Below are positions 54,496 to 64,000 of a stretch of 64,000 nucleotides of DNA, piece after piece. A program made the position numbers and the translations under genes. Every line of letters starts with the position of its first letter. The first letter of the stretch is position 1. Source of the stretch: Cercis canadensis (lineage: Eukaryota > Streptophyta > Magnoliopsida > Fabales > Fabaceae); contig QAOA01000773.1 of the NCBI GenBank assembly GCA_003255065.1, forward strand, positions 129,728 through 193,727. Reading direction: 5' to 3'. The notes beneath the pieces are model-generated. The model searched no databases, was not told the DNA's origin, and saw nothing but the letters and a program-made list of their open reading frames with translations.

Positions 54496-55342
54496 AAATA
54501 TATAAAATGGGTAAATATGGATGGTATGCTCGGGAGTATTAAGCCTATATTTAACTTAGTGAGCTATTTGCCTTGTTGAACCCAATCAAGGAGCATACTC
54601 TATGGGGCCAATGTCACAACATATCACAAGGGTAGCTGCAACGTTGATGGTAAATTTAGAAAAAAGATTAGTTTTTAAAAAAAACTTGAAGAATTATATT
54701 AAAAAATAGGAAACAATTGAAAAATATTTTTTTAATTTAAAAAATTGTCTGCGAACTAGAGAAGGTTCGAGAGTCAATTTGTGTGTGAGGAAAGTGTTAG
54801 GCACCCCACAACACCCAAAATTAATTGTGCGAACATAATATAGCCAAAAATGTATTTTAGTCATCCCTCAAATAATAAACTACAGAAGTAAATAAAAATA
54901 CAAACAACAAATTTAAAGGTAAAATGCATGCAACTATCGGACCCTAAATCCTTCCACCCGTTCCTCGCATATTGTACTCTCTGGGGTGGCATTTTCCTTA
55001 CTTAAGAACGATAGAGTATGCCACCTGATATTCAGATGTATCGCTCTATCCCTCCATGATAAGTAAAGGGCATGTGGAAACTACATCGAATAAAATAAAA
55101 CCCTAAATGAATGCAAATGCATGTGTTTACAATTTATAGTATAGAAATTTAAATGGTTACATAAAGCAAACTAAAAGTAAAACAAAGGTTTTCTCGTTTC
55201 CAACTCTGCCATGCTCGAGGATCAAGCTTTCTAGTTTGTCGTCACTTACAACCCAACTCACAAACATTATCGGCAACAATTATCAAATGAGCTCATAAGG
55301 CCAAGAAAAAAGCATTAATTAAAGAAACATGTAAGAAATTAT
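54496..55342. other. Intergenic, no gene recognised
   Basis: Contains partly mirrored segments around 54953-55080 (for example GAACGATAGAGTATGCC), perhaps decayed transposon. No coding exon seen. Confidence 0.4.
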
Positions 55343-55829
55343 TCAAGCATAGAACACATAATGCTCTTTGCGTTTGCCATGTTCTTCTGCCACAAGTTTT
55401 CCACCATTTTCTTTTGACTTCGTTAAGTCCATAGTATTTTTAGCCATTGACTCCTTGTTGTCATCATCCCTTTGTTTCAAAATCTCCTCGTTCAGAAGTT
55501 CGATTGCTAGAACAATTGGAATTCCACCATTATTACATAGAAAAAGAAGAACACAAATTAAAAAAAAATAAAAATGTAGAAAGCTTTAGCTAAAATGAAT
55601 GAAATCACTTATAAGATACAAAAGCATAAAACAATTTTTTCGGCAATGAAATTAAACTCTTACAATCTAATAGAAGCTACTGCTTGCAGATTGGAAATCT
55701 TTGTTGAATTGTTTCGATTCTGAACAATTTCTCCTTGTGCTTTTGGAGATGTTCTTCTAACTCTAGTAATTTTTCAGAAACATTAGATTGCCTCAAACTG
55801 AGTGTTAGGTTGAGTTCATTTGAGGCCAT
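55343..55829 (-). CDS. Candidate small two-exon gene or gene fragment, possibly coiled-coil, unidentified
   Basis: On the minus strand, an ATG at 55829 opens 50 codons ending in TAG (55677-55679): MASNELNLTLSLRQSNVSEK, then LLELEEHLQKHKEKLFRIET, highly charged with Leu spacing like a coiled coil. A second open block, 55506-55343, follows a TTCTAG acceptor and reads IELLNEEILKQRDDDNKESM and on to YVFYA and a TGA. Both blocks have protein-like composition. I could not find a donor that joins them in one frame (GTAGCT at the end of the first gives the wrong phase), so the locus may need a middle exon or be a pseudogene. Family not recognised. A TGTATAAGAAGG box lies near 55940 upstream. Confidence 0.35.
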
Positions 55830-56104
55830 TTTACTTTTGTCGTGAAGATCTGTCTCTAGCTATCCCAAAAATGTAGTCTTAGCTCTCTCTCACACACTGT
55901 AAAAACTTAGATAGTAGGACGAAGAGAAGGAGAAGGCCCTTCTTATACAGAAGAAGTTGGTGGAGGAATAGTGTCAATTAAGAGGAGAATAATGAAAAGA
56001 GCAATAAATCACAAAAGTAAACATTGATTTCTACTAAGAGATTCTCATGGGTTCAGATTTGGATAACCAATTCCCTCCCATTGGATTTTTGGTGTTTTGC
56101 AATT
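55830..56104. other. Leader and upstream DNA of the candidate small gene
   Basis: Contains GAGAGAGAG and the TATA-like motif on the minus strand. Nothing else recognised. Confidence 0.35.
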
Positions 56105-56775
56105 GTTCAATTAGTTAAACGATCTAAGGGCAAGTGCTTTCTAAGTTAGATAATACTATGAATCTATACCACAAGGTGTATAAATTATTTTTCATTTCTT
56201 TAAATTAAGAAAAATGATTTTTCATATCCGTTTCATCTAAAAGCAGCTTTTCACATAATCTATTCGTATTAATTACTGATAATATCTTATAAGATATGGA
56301 TGTAATTGTAAAATGGAAAAAAATTGAGCGTATTCTTTTTTTCTTAACCCCATAAGATTCACAACCCACTTAGGTAATGTTCAATTAGGTAAACGATATA
56401 AGGGCAAGTGCTTTCTAAGTTAGATACTACTATGAATCTATACCACAGGGTGTATAAATTATTTTTCATTTCTTTAAAGAAAATGGATTTTTTCGTATCC
56501 ATTTCATTTAAAAGCAGTTTCTCAAATAATCCATTTGTATTAATTATTGATAATGTCTTATAAGATATGGACGCAATTGTAAACATATGAAAGAATTATA
56601 TGGAAAAAAATGAGCATATTCTTTTTTTTTCTTAATTAACCCCATAAGATTCTATCACAAGCCACTTCTGTAATGTTCAACTAGGTAAATGATCTAAGGG
56701 CAAGTGCTTTCTAAGTTAGATAATATATACTACGAATCTATACGACAAGGTGTATAAGGTATTTTTCATTGCTTT
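56105..56775. repeat. ~274-296-bp tandem repeat, about 2.3 copies
   Basis: GTTCAAYTAGKTAAACGAT starts at 56105, 56379 and 56675, each time followed by AAGGGCAAGTGCTTTCTAAG and GGTGTATAA. Copies show substitutions and indels and no N, so the array looks genuine. Confidence 0.88.
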
Positions 56776-57590
56776 AGGGTTTGTTTGGGAGTTACTTTGA
56801 AGGGGAAATGAAAGGAGAAGAGAGAAATAAAGTTAAAAAAAAGAGAGAAAACAATACAAAAGGTCCCCTCTTCTTCATTGTGACACAAGAAAGCACTAGC
56901 TGAGTGATGTAATGATGTTACAGTATCATAGAATCCAGCATTAAAGAAAAAAGATAGTTCATAAAATTAGAATTTGAATTCTCAAAAGTGATACATTTTA
57001 GAGAGTAAAAAGAAAGAGAGTAACTGTTAATAAAAAATTTAATAGGTTAAGATTCTGATAAGTATATATACACTTAGATGATTTTTTTTGGTAACATATA
57101 CATTTAGATGATGATTTATAGATTTTTCAAAAGATACGTTCATGATTCTCAAATAATAAGTGCATTTTAGAGAGTACGTAAAAGGTAAGAGAATAATCGT
57201 TAATAAAAAATTTAATGGGCTAAGATTTTGATAAAGATTATGCGACGAGATGATGATTTATAAATTTTTCAAAACATACTTTTATGATTCTCTTATAAAA
57301 AATTTATCTATGTGCGCTTTTCTTTTTGAGGATCCGAATCCTCAAATTACTTTTACATTGTCTTTTTCGTTCAAAGTTATATTGGATTGAATCATAAAAA
57401 TTAATGAGGTAGAAAAATAAACGTTGGAATTTCTATGAAAGATTATTGCACAACTTGCTTGATCAATTATAATAATGATTATATCTAGAATAATGCAATG
57501 TTTTTCAATAGATTCTATAGTGAAATTATACTTATTATATCTTCAAATATGCATAAAAAAAAAAAAACAACCAAATACCATCCTTATGAC
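56776..57590. other. Intergenic; includes an imperfect ~170-bp duplication
   Basis: TTTAGAGAGTA with GTTAATAAAAAATTTAAT and ATGATGATTTATA occurs from about 56998 and again from about 57168. Diverged tandem copies or a decayed MITE. No gene seen. Confidence 0.5.
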
Positions 57591-57813
57591 TAATTTAGGA
57601 AGGGTATTGCCCAAACAGTAAATGAAATGAAAAACATGTTCTTGAACATGCACTTGGACAAGGGCAAAAGCAGGGGCAGCAATGTTGGCACATTTCATAG
57701 AATTAAGCACTATTTGAATTGTTTCAAAGTCTAATATCTTTGGGTTCTTCTGTAGAATATGTACAACAGAGGCAAAAGCCCTCTTCAGTTTGTGAATATC
57801 ACCATCTGAAGAC
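57591..57813 (-). pseudogene. Coding fragment of unknown family, split by a transposon
   Basis: The minus frame reads DGDIHKLKRAFASVVHILQK and continues NPKILDFETIQIVLNSMKCA. It runs up to the element at 57814. Its upstream part continues on the far side of the element at 60374-60445 (LTSDSSSLITHLSSDG when the element and one TSD copy are removed). The composition looks like a real helical protein, but I do not recognise the family. No start codon or further exons found, so probably a relic exon. Confidence 0.45.
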
Positions 57814-60373
57814 GAGGGGTGTAATCGGTCAGGTTCGATCCGGTTTTCACCCCAAACCGAGACCGAACCGTCCAAAGAATCTCGGTTTGGTTCGGTTTTT
57901 CAAAATTTTAAGAGAAAAACCGAACCAGATCGAACCGGTCTGATTCGGTTCGGTTCGGTCGGTTTTGGCCAGAAAACTTGCATAAGTCAATTTTTCAAAT
58001 TTTAACAAGAAGAAAGCCAGAAAGCCTGCACATACAAGCAATTCAACCCAAAAAAAAATACAAATAAAGCATCCTAATGGACAGAAAATCAGGGAATCAA
58101 TAATTAAATATCAAATGTAACAATTTATTCCAAATTTCAATGTTGATTAAACTTCTAAACTACAACAAGTAAATCAGCAAATTACATATCATCCAAAATT
58201 TGGGTTTGGACTTCAGTAAAAGAAGAAAATAAATGATTTCTACTTGAATTTTGTTTCTTGATTCTTCAAATGAAGCATCTATCTTCCCTGGTCTTTAGCT
58301 TCCTTTGACCTTCAAAAGGGGACAACAACCATCCAATTGCCTCCAACTACACCAAAATAGATTCCTCCTAAGATTGAAAAAAAGAAAAAGGAAAAAAATT
58401 CAAACTTTGTTTGTCTCACTCTTAAACCCATCTCATTTCTTACAACATGCACCCCACGTTCTATGAACCCAGCTCAAAAAAGGGAAAAACTAACATAAAC
58501 CCATCAAACAATCACCTCCACTCTTTTGTCATACACAACAACTCCTAAAAAAAACACCTCTCATTTCATTTGCAACTCTAGCTTCTCCCCTGCATTTCCC
58601 TTTCTCTCCCTTGCACCAAAAGTAACAAAAACATTTTTTTCTTCTTTCCCTCGGAAACCCCATGTCTTGTTCATCCCTTGAGTGTTTCTGACTTACAAGA
58701 TTTAGAATGGTTCGAGCACTAGAACAAGAGCAGGAAAGTTACAAGTCTAGACTTTTCCATTTTAAAACTTTATAACAAGAGCACTAGAAAAAGGAAGTCT
58801 CATAGCAGTAAAATGGACATATATTTTTACTACCATACCAATGAAAATAAATAATCAAGATAGCAGGCTCAGATTGTTGCTTTGAACTAAAACATAGATG
58901 AGCAATAAAACACCAATTTATGTTCTATCCTCCAATTATGAGACAACAATATATGTGCTCATTTATATTAAAGTTTCATTCAGAATCCAGAGAATAAACA
59001 AATCATCTCAAAAGGGGAAGAATAATCTCCAGAGTTAAAAAACAAACTCTAAGCACCACATGGCTTACAAGTCCAAAAGCAAGACCACAAGTTGGTGCCT
59101 AATAAAACAATAAGAATGAGATTTTTGTTTTTCTAACTAGGATGAGATATATACATCAGTTGCCAACCAATAGTCAAACTTAAGCACATCAATGCATCCT
59201 AGGGAAAAAAAAACTTGTAAGATTAGAGATCATGGAAAAACAAAATAGAACATAATTCTATTTGCAAACCTTCAGAAAGTGTAGCAATAATTATAACTAA
59301 ATAGATTAAGTAACATTTAGAACAAAATTGCAGAAATATAGAATGGATTCACAAGAAAAGCTCTCTTAATGGTAGAACAAAGAAGTAAACTTATTATAAT
59401 ATATCCTTCTTCTCATTCTGTAACAATGTTAAACAGAGAGTATCCACAAAGAAGAGATCCCCAAAATAAATCAAACGCCAGACAAGATAACAAGCTTTTT
59501 TTTGCTGAAAATAACAAGAAAATAAAACTCCAAAAAACTAAAATATACAATAATTTCAGTAACAATGTTAAATAATCAAAAAATAAACAGAGTTGGCAGA
59601 TAGATAAGCCCGATAAATGTAGCCACAGGTAAATCGATACAGTATGCATCTATAGATGTATATGTAGCCCGATAAATGAAATCCTTCAGAAAACAACCAG
59701 GTGGGGCATGAACCATGTCAAGGTATTATACAAAAAGACAACCCGCCAAAACAAGGTAATCAAGCTCCAAAATTTCGAAACATCTAATAGATGCAGCAAC
59801 CATCGTATAAGCAGAACATATAAACAGAACCAAACCAGAACCAGAACTTGATATATATCGAATAATCGAACATATAAACAGAAAATCCTAACTAAACCTA
59901 ACATATAAGTAGAGGATGTGAAGGTCACAGTACCTTATGAAGATAGCTTGATTCTTGGCCAAAAACTTGTCCATGATGGCGGCGACGGCGAGGCAGAGAC
60001 GACGAGGTGAGGGCTTCAAGTCTGAGGATGGAGGATAGTTAGAGAATGGGGAGAGAAAGGAGAGAAAGGAGAACTCGAGGAGAGAAAGGGGAGGATTTCA
60101 ATTTCAAATTTGTGTGAAGTGAGTGAAGTGTGAAGAGTTAGGGCTAGGGCAAGGTTCAGAAGGCCCTCATGTACTAAACGACGTCGTTTCCCTTATACTC
60201 GGTTTGGTCCGGTTTATCACCGGTTTTTCTTCATAGAAACCGAAAATCGAACCGAATACTTCGGTTTTTCAGACATTAGAACCGAAAACTAGACCATTTC
60301 TCTTGGTTTGACTTGGTTTCGGTTCGGTTCGGTCGGTTTGGCCGGTTTTTCGATTTTGGCTTACACCCCTACA
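57814..60373. mobile_element. hAT-like element, ~2.56 kb, with AACCGAACCG-rich ends
   Basis: The ends read GAGGGGTGTAATCGG and (reverse complement) TGTAGGGGTGTAAGCC, sharing AGGGGTGTAA. Flanks CTGAAGAC (57806-57813) and GTGAAGAC (60374-60381) match at 7 of 8 bases. Both subterminal regions (57822-57970, 60200-60360) are packed with GGTTCGG/CCGAACC repeats. The middle has no transposase; near 59932-59975 a minus-strand ATG opens MDKFLAKNQAIF before a GTACTG donor, preceded by a GC-rich leader. This may be a captured first exon or a transposase start. Terminus positions are approximate. Confidence 0.65.
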
Positions 60374-60491
60374 GTGAAGACAAATGGGTTATGAGAGAAC
60401 TGGAGTCTGAAGTAAAGAGGGGTTCCAAGGCCCCAAAAAAAAGAAGAAAGAATATATATTACTAAATTTTTGATGTACGAAGCTTCAACAA

Positions 60492-60565
60492 GCTGGAATA
60501 GCTCAGTTGGCTAGAGCGTGTGGCTGTTAACCACAAGGTCGGAGGTTCAAGCCCTCCTTCTAGCG
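60492..60565 (+). tRNA. tRNA-Asn (GTT)
   Basis: 74 nt folding as a standard cloverleaf: acceptor stem GCTGGAA pairs with TTCTAGC before the final G. D-arm AGCTCAGTTGGCTAGAGC; anticodon stem TGTGG/CCACA with GTT at 60526-60528; T-arm GGAGGTTCAAGCCCTCC. Box A and box B are intact, and T-runs follow from 60571. The sequence is essentially the canonical plant nuclear tRNA-Asn, so it is probably functional. Confidence 0.97.
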
Positions 60566-60966
60566 CATTCAAGATTTTTGGGTTTTTATTTTTCCCAATT
60601 ATTTAACCTTAATCATCTATGTTAACAACTATTATACTAAATTAAAAATAAAAATACAGATTGACGTTAGAGCATGTCAACTAGTTCTATATATTGAATA
60701 GTGATCACATTCACAAGAATCCATAAAAAAAAAAAGTNTGAAAAAAACGAAAAAAAAAGACTCTATTAACTATCTATAGTCATAGATTAAATTTAAAAGA
60801 GAAAAAGTTACCTTGATTACCTTCCATCTATGAAAACTTTCTGCTTTTAGTTTCCTTTTCTTACAGTTATTTATCACATGCATTATGGCAATTCTAATTA
60901 CTTTCAAATAAGAAAAAACTCTACTAACTTTCGTGTTAGCAAGAAATCTTGTAAGATTCATTTTAA
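60566..60966. other. Intergenic, N at 60738
   Basis: Short A-rich stretch. The N at 60738 lies in A-runs without a clear flanking repeat. No gene seen. Confidence 0.45.
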
Positions 60967-61770
60967 AAAATGTGTTTTATTAAATTTAAGAAGTGAAATA
61001 AGTATTTTTTTTTTCTTAGAGATGAGTGTTTGTTATGGATCTTAAAGTTGATAAGTTTTTTTTTTTTTTTATAATTCTCCTTAAATATGATGGGTCTATT
61101 TGTTATCTAACTTTTTTTCCTTAATAAAAAATGTGTTTTATTAAATTCAAGAAGTGAAATAAGTGTTTCTTTTTTTTTTTCTTAGAGATGAGTGTTTGTT
61201 ATGGATCTTAAAGTTGATAAGTTTTTTTTTTTAAAAAAAAAAATTAATTCTCCTTAAATATGATGGGTCTATTTGTTATCTAACTTTTTTTCCTTAATAA
61301 AAAATGTGTTTTATTAAATTCAAGAAGTGAAATAAGTTTTTCTTTTTTTTTTTCTTAGAGATGAGTGTTTGTTATGGATCTTAAAGTTGATAAGTTTTTT
61401 TTTTTAAAAAAAAAAATTAATTCTCCTTAAATATGATGGGTCTATTTGTTATCTAACTTTTTTTCCTTAATAAAAAATGTGTTTTATTAAATTCAAGAAG
61501 TGAAATAAGTGTTTTTTTTTTTTTTTCTTAGAGATGAGTGTTTGTTATGGATCTTAAAGTTGATAAGTTTTTTTTTTTAAAAAAAAAAATTAATTCTCCT
61601 TAAATATGATGGGTCTATTTGTTATCTAACTTTTTTTCCTTAATAAAAAATGTGTTTTATTAAATTCAAGAAGTGAAATAAGTGTTTCTATTTTTTTTTT
61701 TAAAAAAAATTAATTCTCCTTAAATATTATGGGTCTATTTGTTACCTAACTTTTTTTCCCTCCAATTTAT
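60967..61770. repeat. ~173-bp tandem array, five copies, with T/A homopolymer hairpins
   Basis: TGTGTTTTATTAAATT starts at 60971, 61132, 61305, 61478 and about 61651: one period of 161 and three of 173 bp. Each full unit holds TTAGAGATGAGTGTTTGTTA, then TTGATAAG with T8-11 directly followed by A9-11 (a perfect T/A fold-back), then CCTTAAATATGATGGGTC. The fifth copy lacks the middle section. Copies 2-4 are nearly identical. Confidence 0.93.
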
Positions 61771-62629
61771 AAAATACTTTTTCGTTTAGTTCCCTACAAT
61801 AATAAATGTACTCATCAACAAAATAATAAAACTCAGCCCTATTTTACAGTACACAATGCTAAAGTTGTGTATTAATATGAATTGTTAGATTTTACCCTAT
61901 GATTGATTGTGCCAAAATATATATTGATTATAACATTATTTTATATGATATAATAAATAAGCACAAAAAATATAAATGATCTATAAATCTTTTAAAAATA
62001 TTGAGATTTTAAGTTTGAATGCAATAAAAAAAAATATGTTAGAGTTGCTTACTCATATACAACATGTTAGATCAAAAGTTTATGTTCATAACTTTTATTT
62101 ATTTATGGCTCTTACAAATTTACACTCCCTTAGAGTAGTGTATGTTACACCCTTACCTAGTTGAATGAGTTCTAGTGAGACCTATTTAATAATTTTAGTG
62201 TTATTATAAATTTTTTAAAAAATTAAATTATTTAATATGTAATAAAATATACAATTTTTTTTTATAAAATATATAAAAATATAATATAAAAAATATACTA
62301 AAAAAATTTAATATATTTTTTTTTATATCATATTATTTATGTATTTTATAAAAAAATATATATATTTTATTATTGACAATAAAATTATTAAATAAGTTCC
62401 ATAAAAAAAGACAGGGAACATCGCTACCCCAAAATTGCGGATGCTAGCTTAGGAAGGAAGAGCCTTTATTTATTTTTCTTTTATTAAATGCAAGCACAAT
62501 TTCATAGTTGCAAAGAAAATCTGAAAAGTTGGCTAAGAATCGGCTTTCCCTTGCTAACTAAGCAAAACATCTCCACTTTTCCTGCCCAAAATCTTTCCAT
62601 TCACCGCCTTCCAACATTTTCCCATCTCC
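61771..62629. other. Intergenic, extremely AT-rich
   Basis: Includes a TATA/TAAAA-rich tract at 62200-62370. No gene or transposon end recognised. Confidence 0.5.
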
Positions 62630-62763
62630 TATAAATACCATAATAAACCCCTTTCCGTTTAACTGTATATTCTACACTGACTCATTGCTCAAAGTCCAAT
62701 TTTCTCTTTGATGTTCCAATTCTCACTCTCTGTACTTCTCGTTGTCTCTATTTGAAAACTGCC
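62630..62763 (+). promoter_or_regulatory. TATA box and 5' leader of the right-edge gene
   Basis: TATAAATA at 62630-62637, then a CT-rich leader to the ATG at 62764. Spacing is typical for a plant core promoter. Confidence 0.6.
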
Positions 62764-63750
62764 ATGGCTGAGAACCTCAACAGGCTCTCAGAAGCTCTCT
62801 TTGTTGATGGCAAGCCTTTGTCTTCAGACGATCTTGTACAGAAGCTACGCTCCGATGATGCGATCAGGTTAGGACTCAACTCGTTCCATTCGATCCTCAA
62901 ACGCGGCGTCGAGGTGGTCGGAGATGGAAGATTGGGGCTTGAATCCTGGGACGATTCCCAGATTCAGGCAATTTGTTCTATTGCATATGCGATTGTTTCC
63001 GCTTCTCGATCTTTGTCAGGTAAAGTATCTGTTATTTCTTTGTGGCCCATTTGAAATTTGCTTTGTCGCAGCGATTTTCTGCTGTTCTCTTGCTTTGATA
63101 TGCTTAACTAGCTCACTGGTTGCTTTTAAGACACACTTTTGATTGGTTTTTCGTTCTGGGACTGAGAGGTCTAGTTCATTTCCAGCAGATGATTGAAAAT
63201 TGGAATAGCTATTAGTCATCCTTCTTTTTCCTTTTCTTTTTTGAGATTTTTCATATTTGTGGTACCATGGGAGAGTTCTCCTAGTTGGAAGCTAAGCAAT
63301 CAGAACAATTCTGCTTCCATTTCTTTGTGGTCCAGCTGAAATTTGCTTTGTTTTAGCAATTTTCTGCTGTTCTGGTGGTCCTTCTGTTGCTGAGTGGTCT
63401 AATTCATTTCCTGCAGATGATTGAAAATTGGAAATAGCTACTTTGGTCCTTCTTTTCCCTTCTGAACTTGTTGTGGATTTTTTTGTCAAAATTCTGGTAT
63501 CATGGAACAGTTCTCTTAATTGGATGTTACCCATTCATCAGAATTATTCTACTTCCAAACAGAAAGTATTTCAGAATCTTAGGAGAACAATTTGAACTTT
63601 CATTTATGTTCGTTTTGTTCTGTTTTCGTTATTGCATGAATAGTGGAGCAAGCGGAAGCGATAATTGTTGCAATTGTGCAACAGTCGATACAGTTTGCTG
63701 TATGCTATTTGGAAAAATCCGAATTCAATGACGATGATCTAGGGATTCAG
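62764..63750 (+). CDS. Unidentified gene, first two exons (continues past the window)
   Basis: Exon 1 62764-63019 (ATG in a GCCATGG context) and exon 2 63644-63750 join in frame to 121 residues, then GTATGA opens the next intron. The protein starts MAENLNRLSEALFVDGKPLS, with DDLVQKLRSDDAIRLGLNSF and SYSIAYAIVSASRSLS-like helices. Exon 2 reads VEQAEAIIVAIVQQSIQFAV and CYLEKSEFNDDDLGIQ. The pattern of short amphipathic helices resembles ARM/HEAT-type helical repeats, but I do not recognise the family. No signal peptide is seen. Frame upstream of the ATG opens with TTG and is not used. The 624-bp intron holds an imperfect internal duplication. Confidence 0.8.
63035..63560. repeat. Imperfect ~290-bp tandem duplication inside the intron
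   Basis: TTGTGGCCCATTTGAAATTT with GCGATTTTCTGCTGTTCT (from about 63039) recurs as TTGTGGTCCAGCTGAAATTT with GCAATTTTCTGCTGTTCT (from about 63326). Later blocks such as GCAGATGATTGAAAATTGG (63185, 63412) and GGTATCATGG-type words also repeat in order. Copies are well diverged. Confidence 0.8.
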
Positions 63751-64000
63751 GTATGAAGTTCCTTCTTTTTATTTATCATCTCTCTTGTTTTAGGGTATAT
63801 AAATAAGATGGAAGTAGTGCAGACTTTACCAAGTTTTCAGAAAGACTTTGAACAAGTCTAATTTGATCCTTTTTCTTTCCCTTCTCTTGGAAATCATCTC
63901 TTATTATGTCTGATGAATGCTTCTTTATTGGGCCATAATGAAATTCATTATAAAATTGTCTAAGTTCTTAATGTAGTCTTGATAAAGTCATTTGATCTTG

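Overview
The window is nuclear DNA of a eudicot plant. The coding sequences are split by GT-AG introns, the intergenic DNA is very AT-rich, and every protein I could name belongs to a plant family. Non-coding DNA is full of plant-type small transposons (SINEs with target-site duplications, fold-back MITEs, hAT-like elements) and LINE and Ty1-copia debris. I cannot name the species. Fifteen isolated N bases occur; at least ten sit exactly between two near-identical direct repeats of 26-331 bp. I read these as contig ends that were butted together without merging their overlap, so the local duplications around each N are probably assembly artefacts. The few mismatches between copies suggest a heterozygous source.

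Layout, left to right. 1-1063: ~172-bp satellite with a five-monomer higher-order period. 1.9-2.6 kb: microsatellite and ~154-bp minisatellite. 5698-7642 (+): DsbA/FrnE-like thioredoxin-fold protein, seven coding exons. 8979-15158 (-): RING-H2 E3 ligase with an N-terminal Met-Gly-Ser-Val-Cys3, four coding exons and a 3.9-kb last intron holding a SINE. 18.0-21.2 kb: transposon nest (hAT-like element, LINE RT remnant, fold-back element, two MITEs one inside the other). 22254-31120 (+): augmin subunit 5, ten exons, with an assembly-duplicated exon 9. 31.9-32.3 kb: GC-rich, hairpin-bearing promoter-like island. 34993-36245 (+): secreted Ole e 1/proline-rich protein. 38101-38607 (+): A20/AN1 stress-associated protein. 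39.4-43.1 kb: serpin fragments around an inverted NLR resistance-gene remnant. 43301-43850: MITE with very long inverted repeats. 44779-46752 (+): DYW-class PPR protein, CRR2. 48.8-50.3 kb (-): decayed copia pol. 51611-53355 (-): complete serpin with a duplicated TATA region. 54.2-54.5 kb: SINEs. 55.3-55.8 kb (-): possible small coiled-coil gene. 57814-60373: hAT-like element splitting an older coding fragment. 60492-60565 (+): tRNA-Asn(GTT). 60.97-61.77 kb: ~173-bp tandem array. 62764 to the right edge (+): first two exons of an unidentified gene.

The genes do not form one pathway. The DsbA-like, RING and AUG5 neighbours resemble a cluster I recall around At5g38880-At5g38900, so the left half is probably a conserved syntenic block. 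The serpin/NLR stretch on the right is a fast-changing cluster of duplicates and debris. I found no clearly new biological system. The most unusual items are the GC-rich hairpin promoter island, the serpin with an atypical reactive-centre loop, the serpin/NLR chimeric debris, the nested MITEs and the 2.56-kb element.
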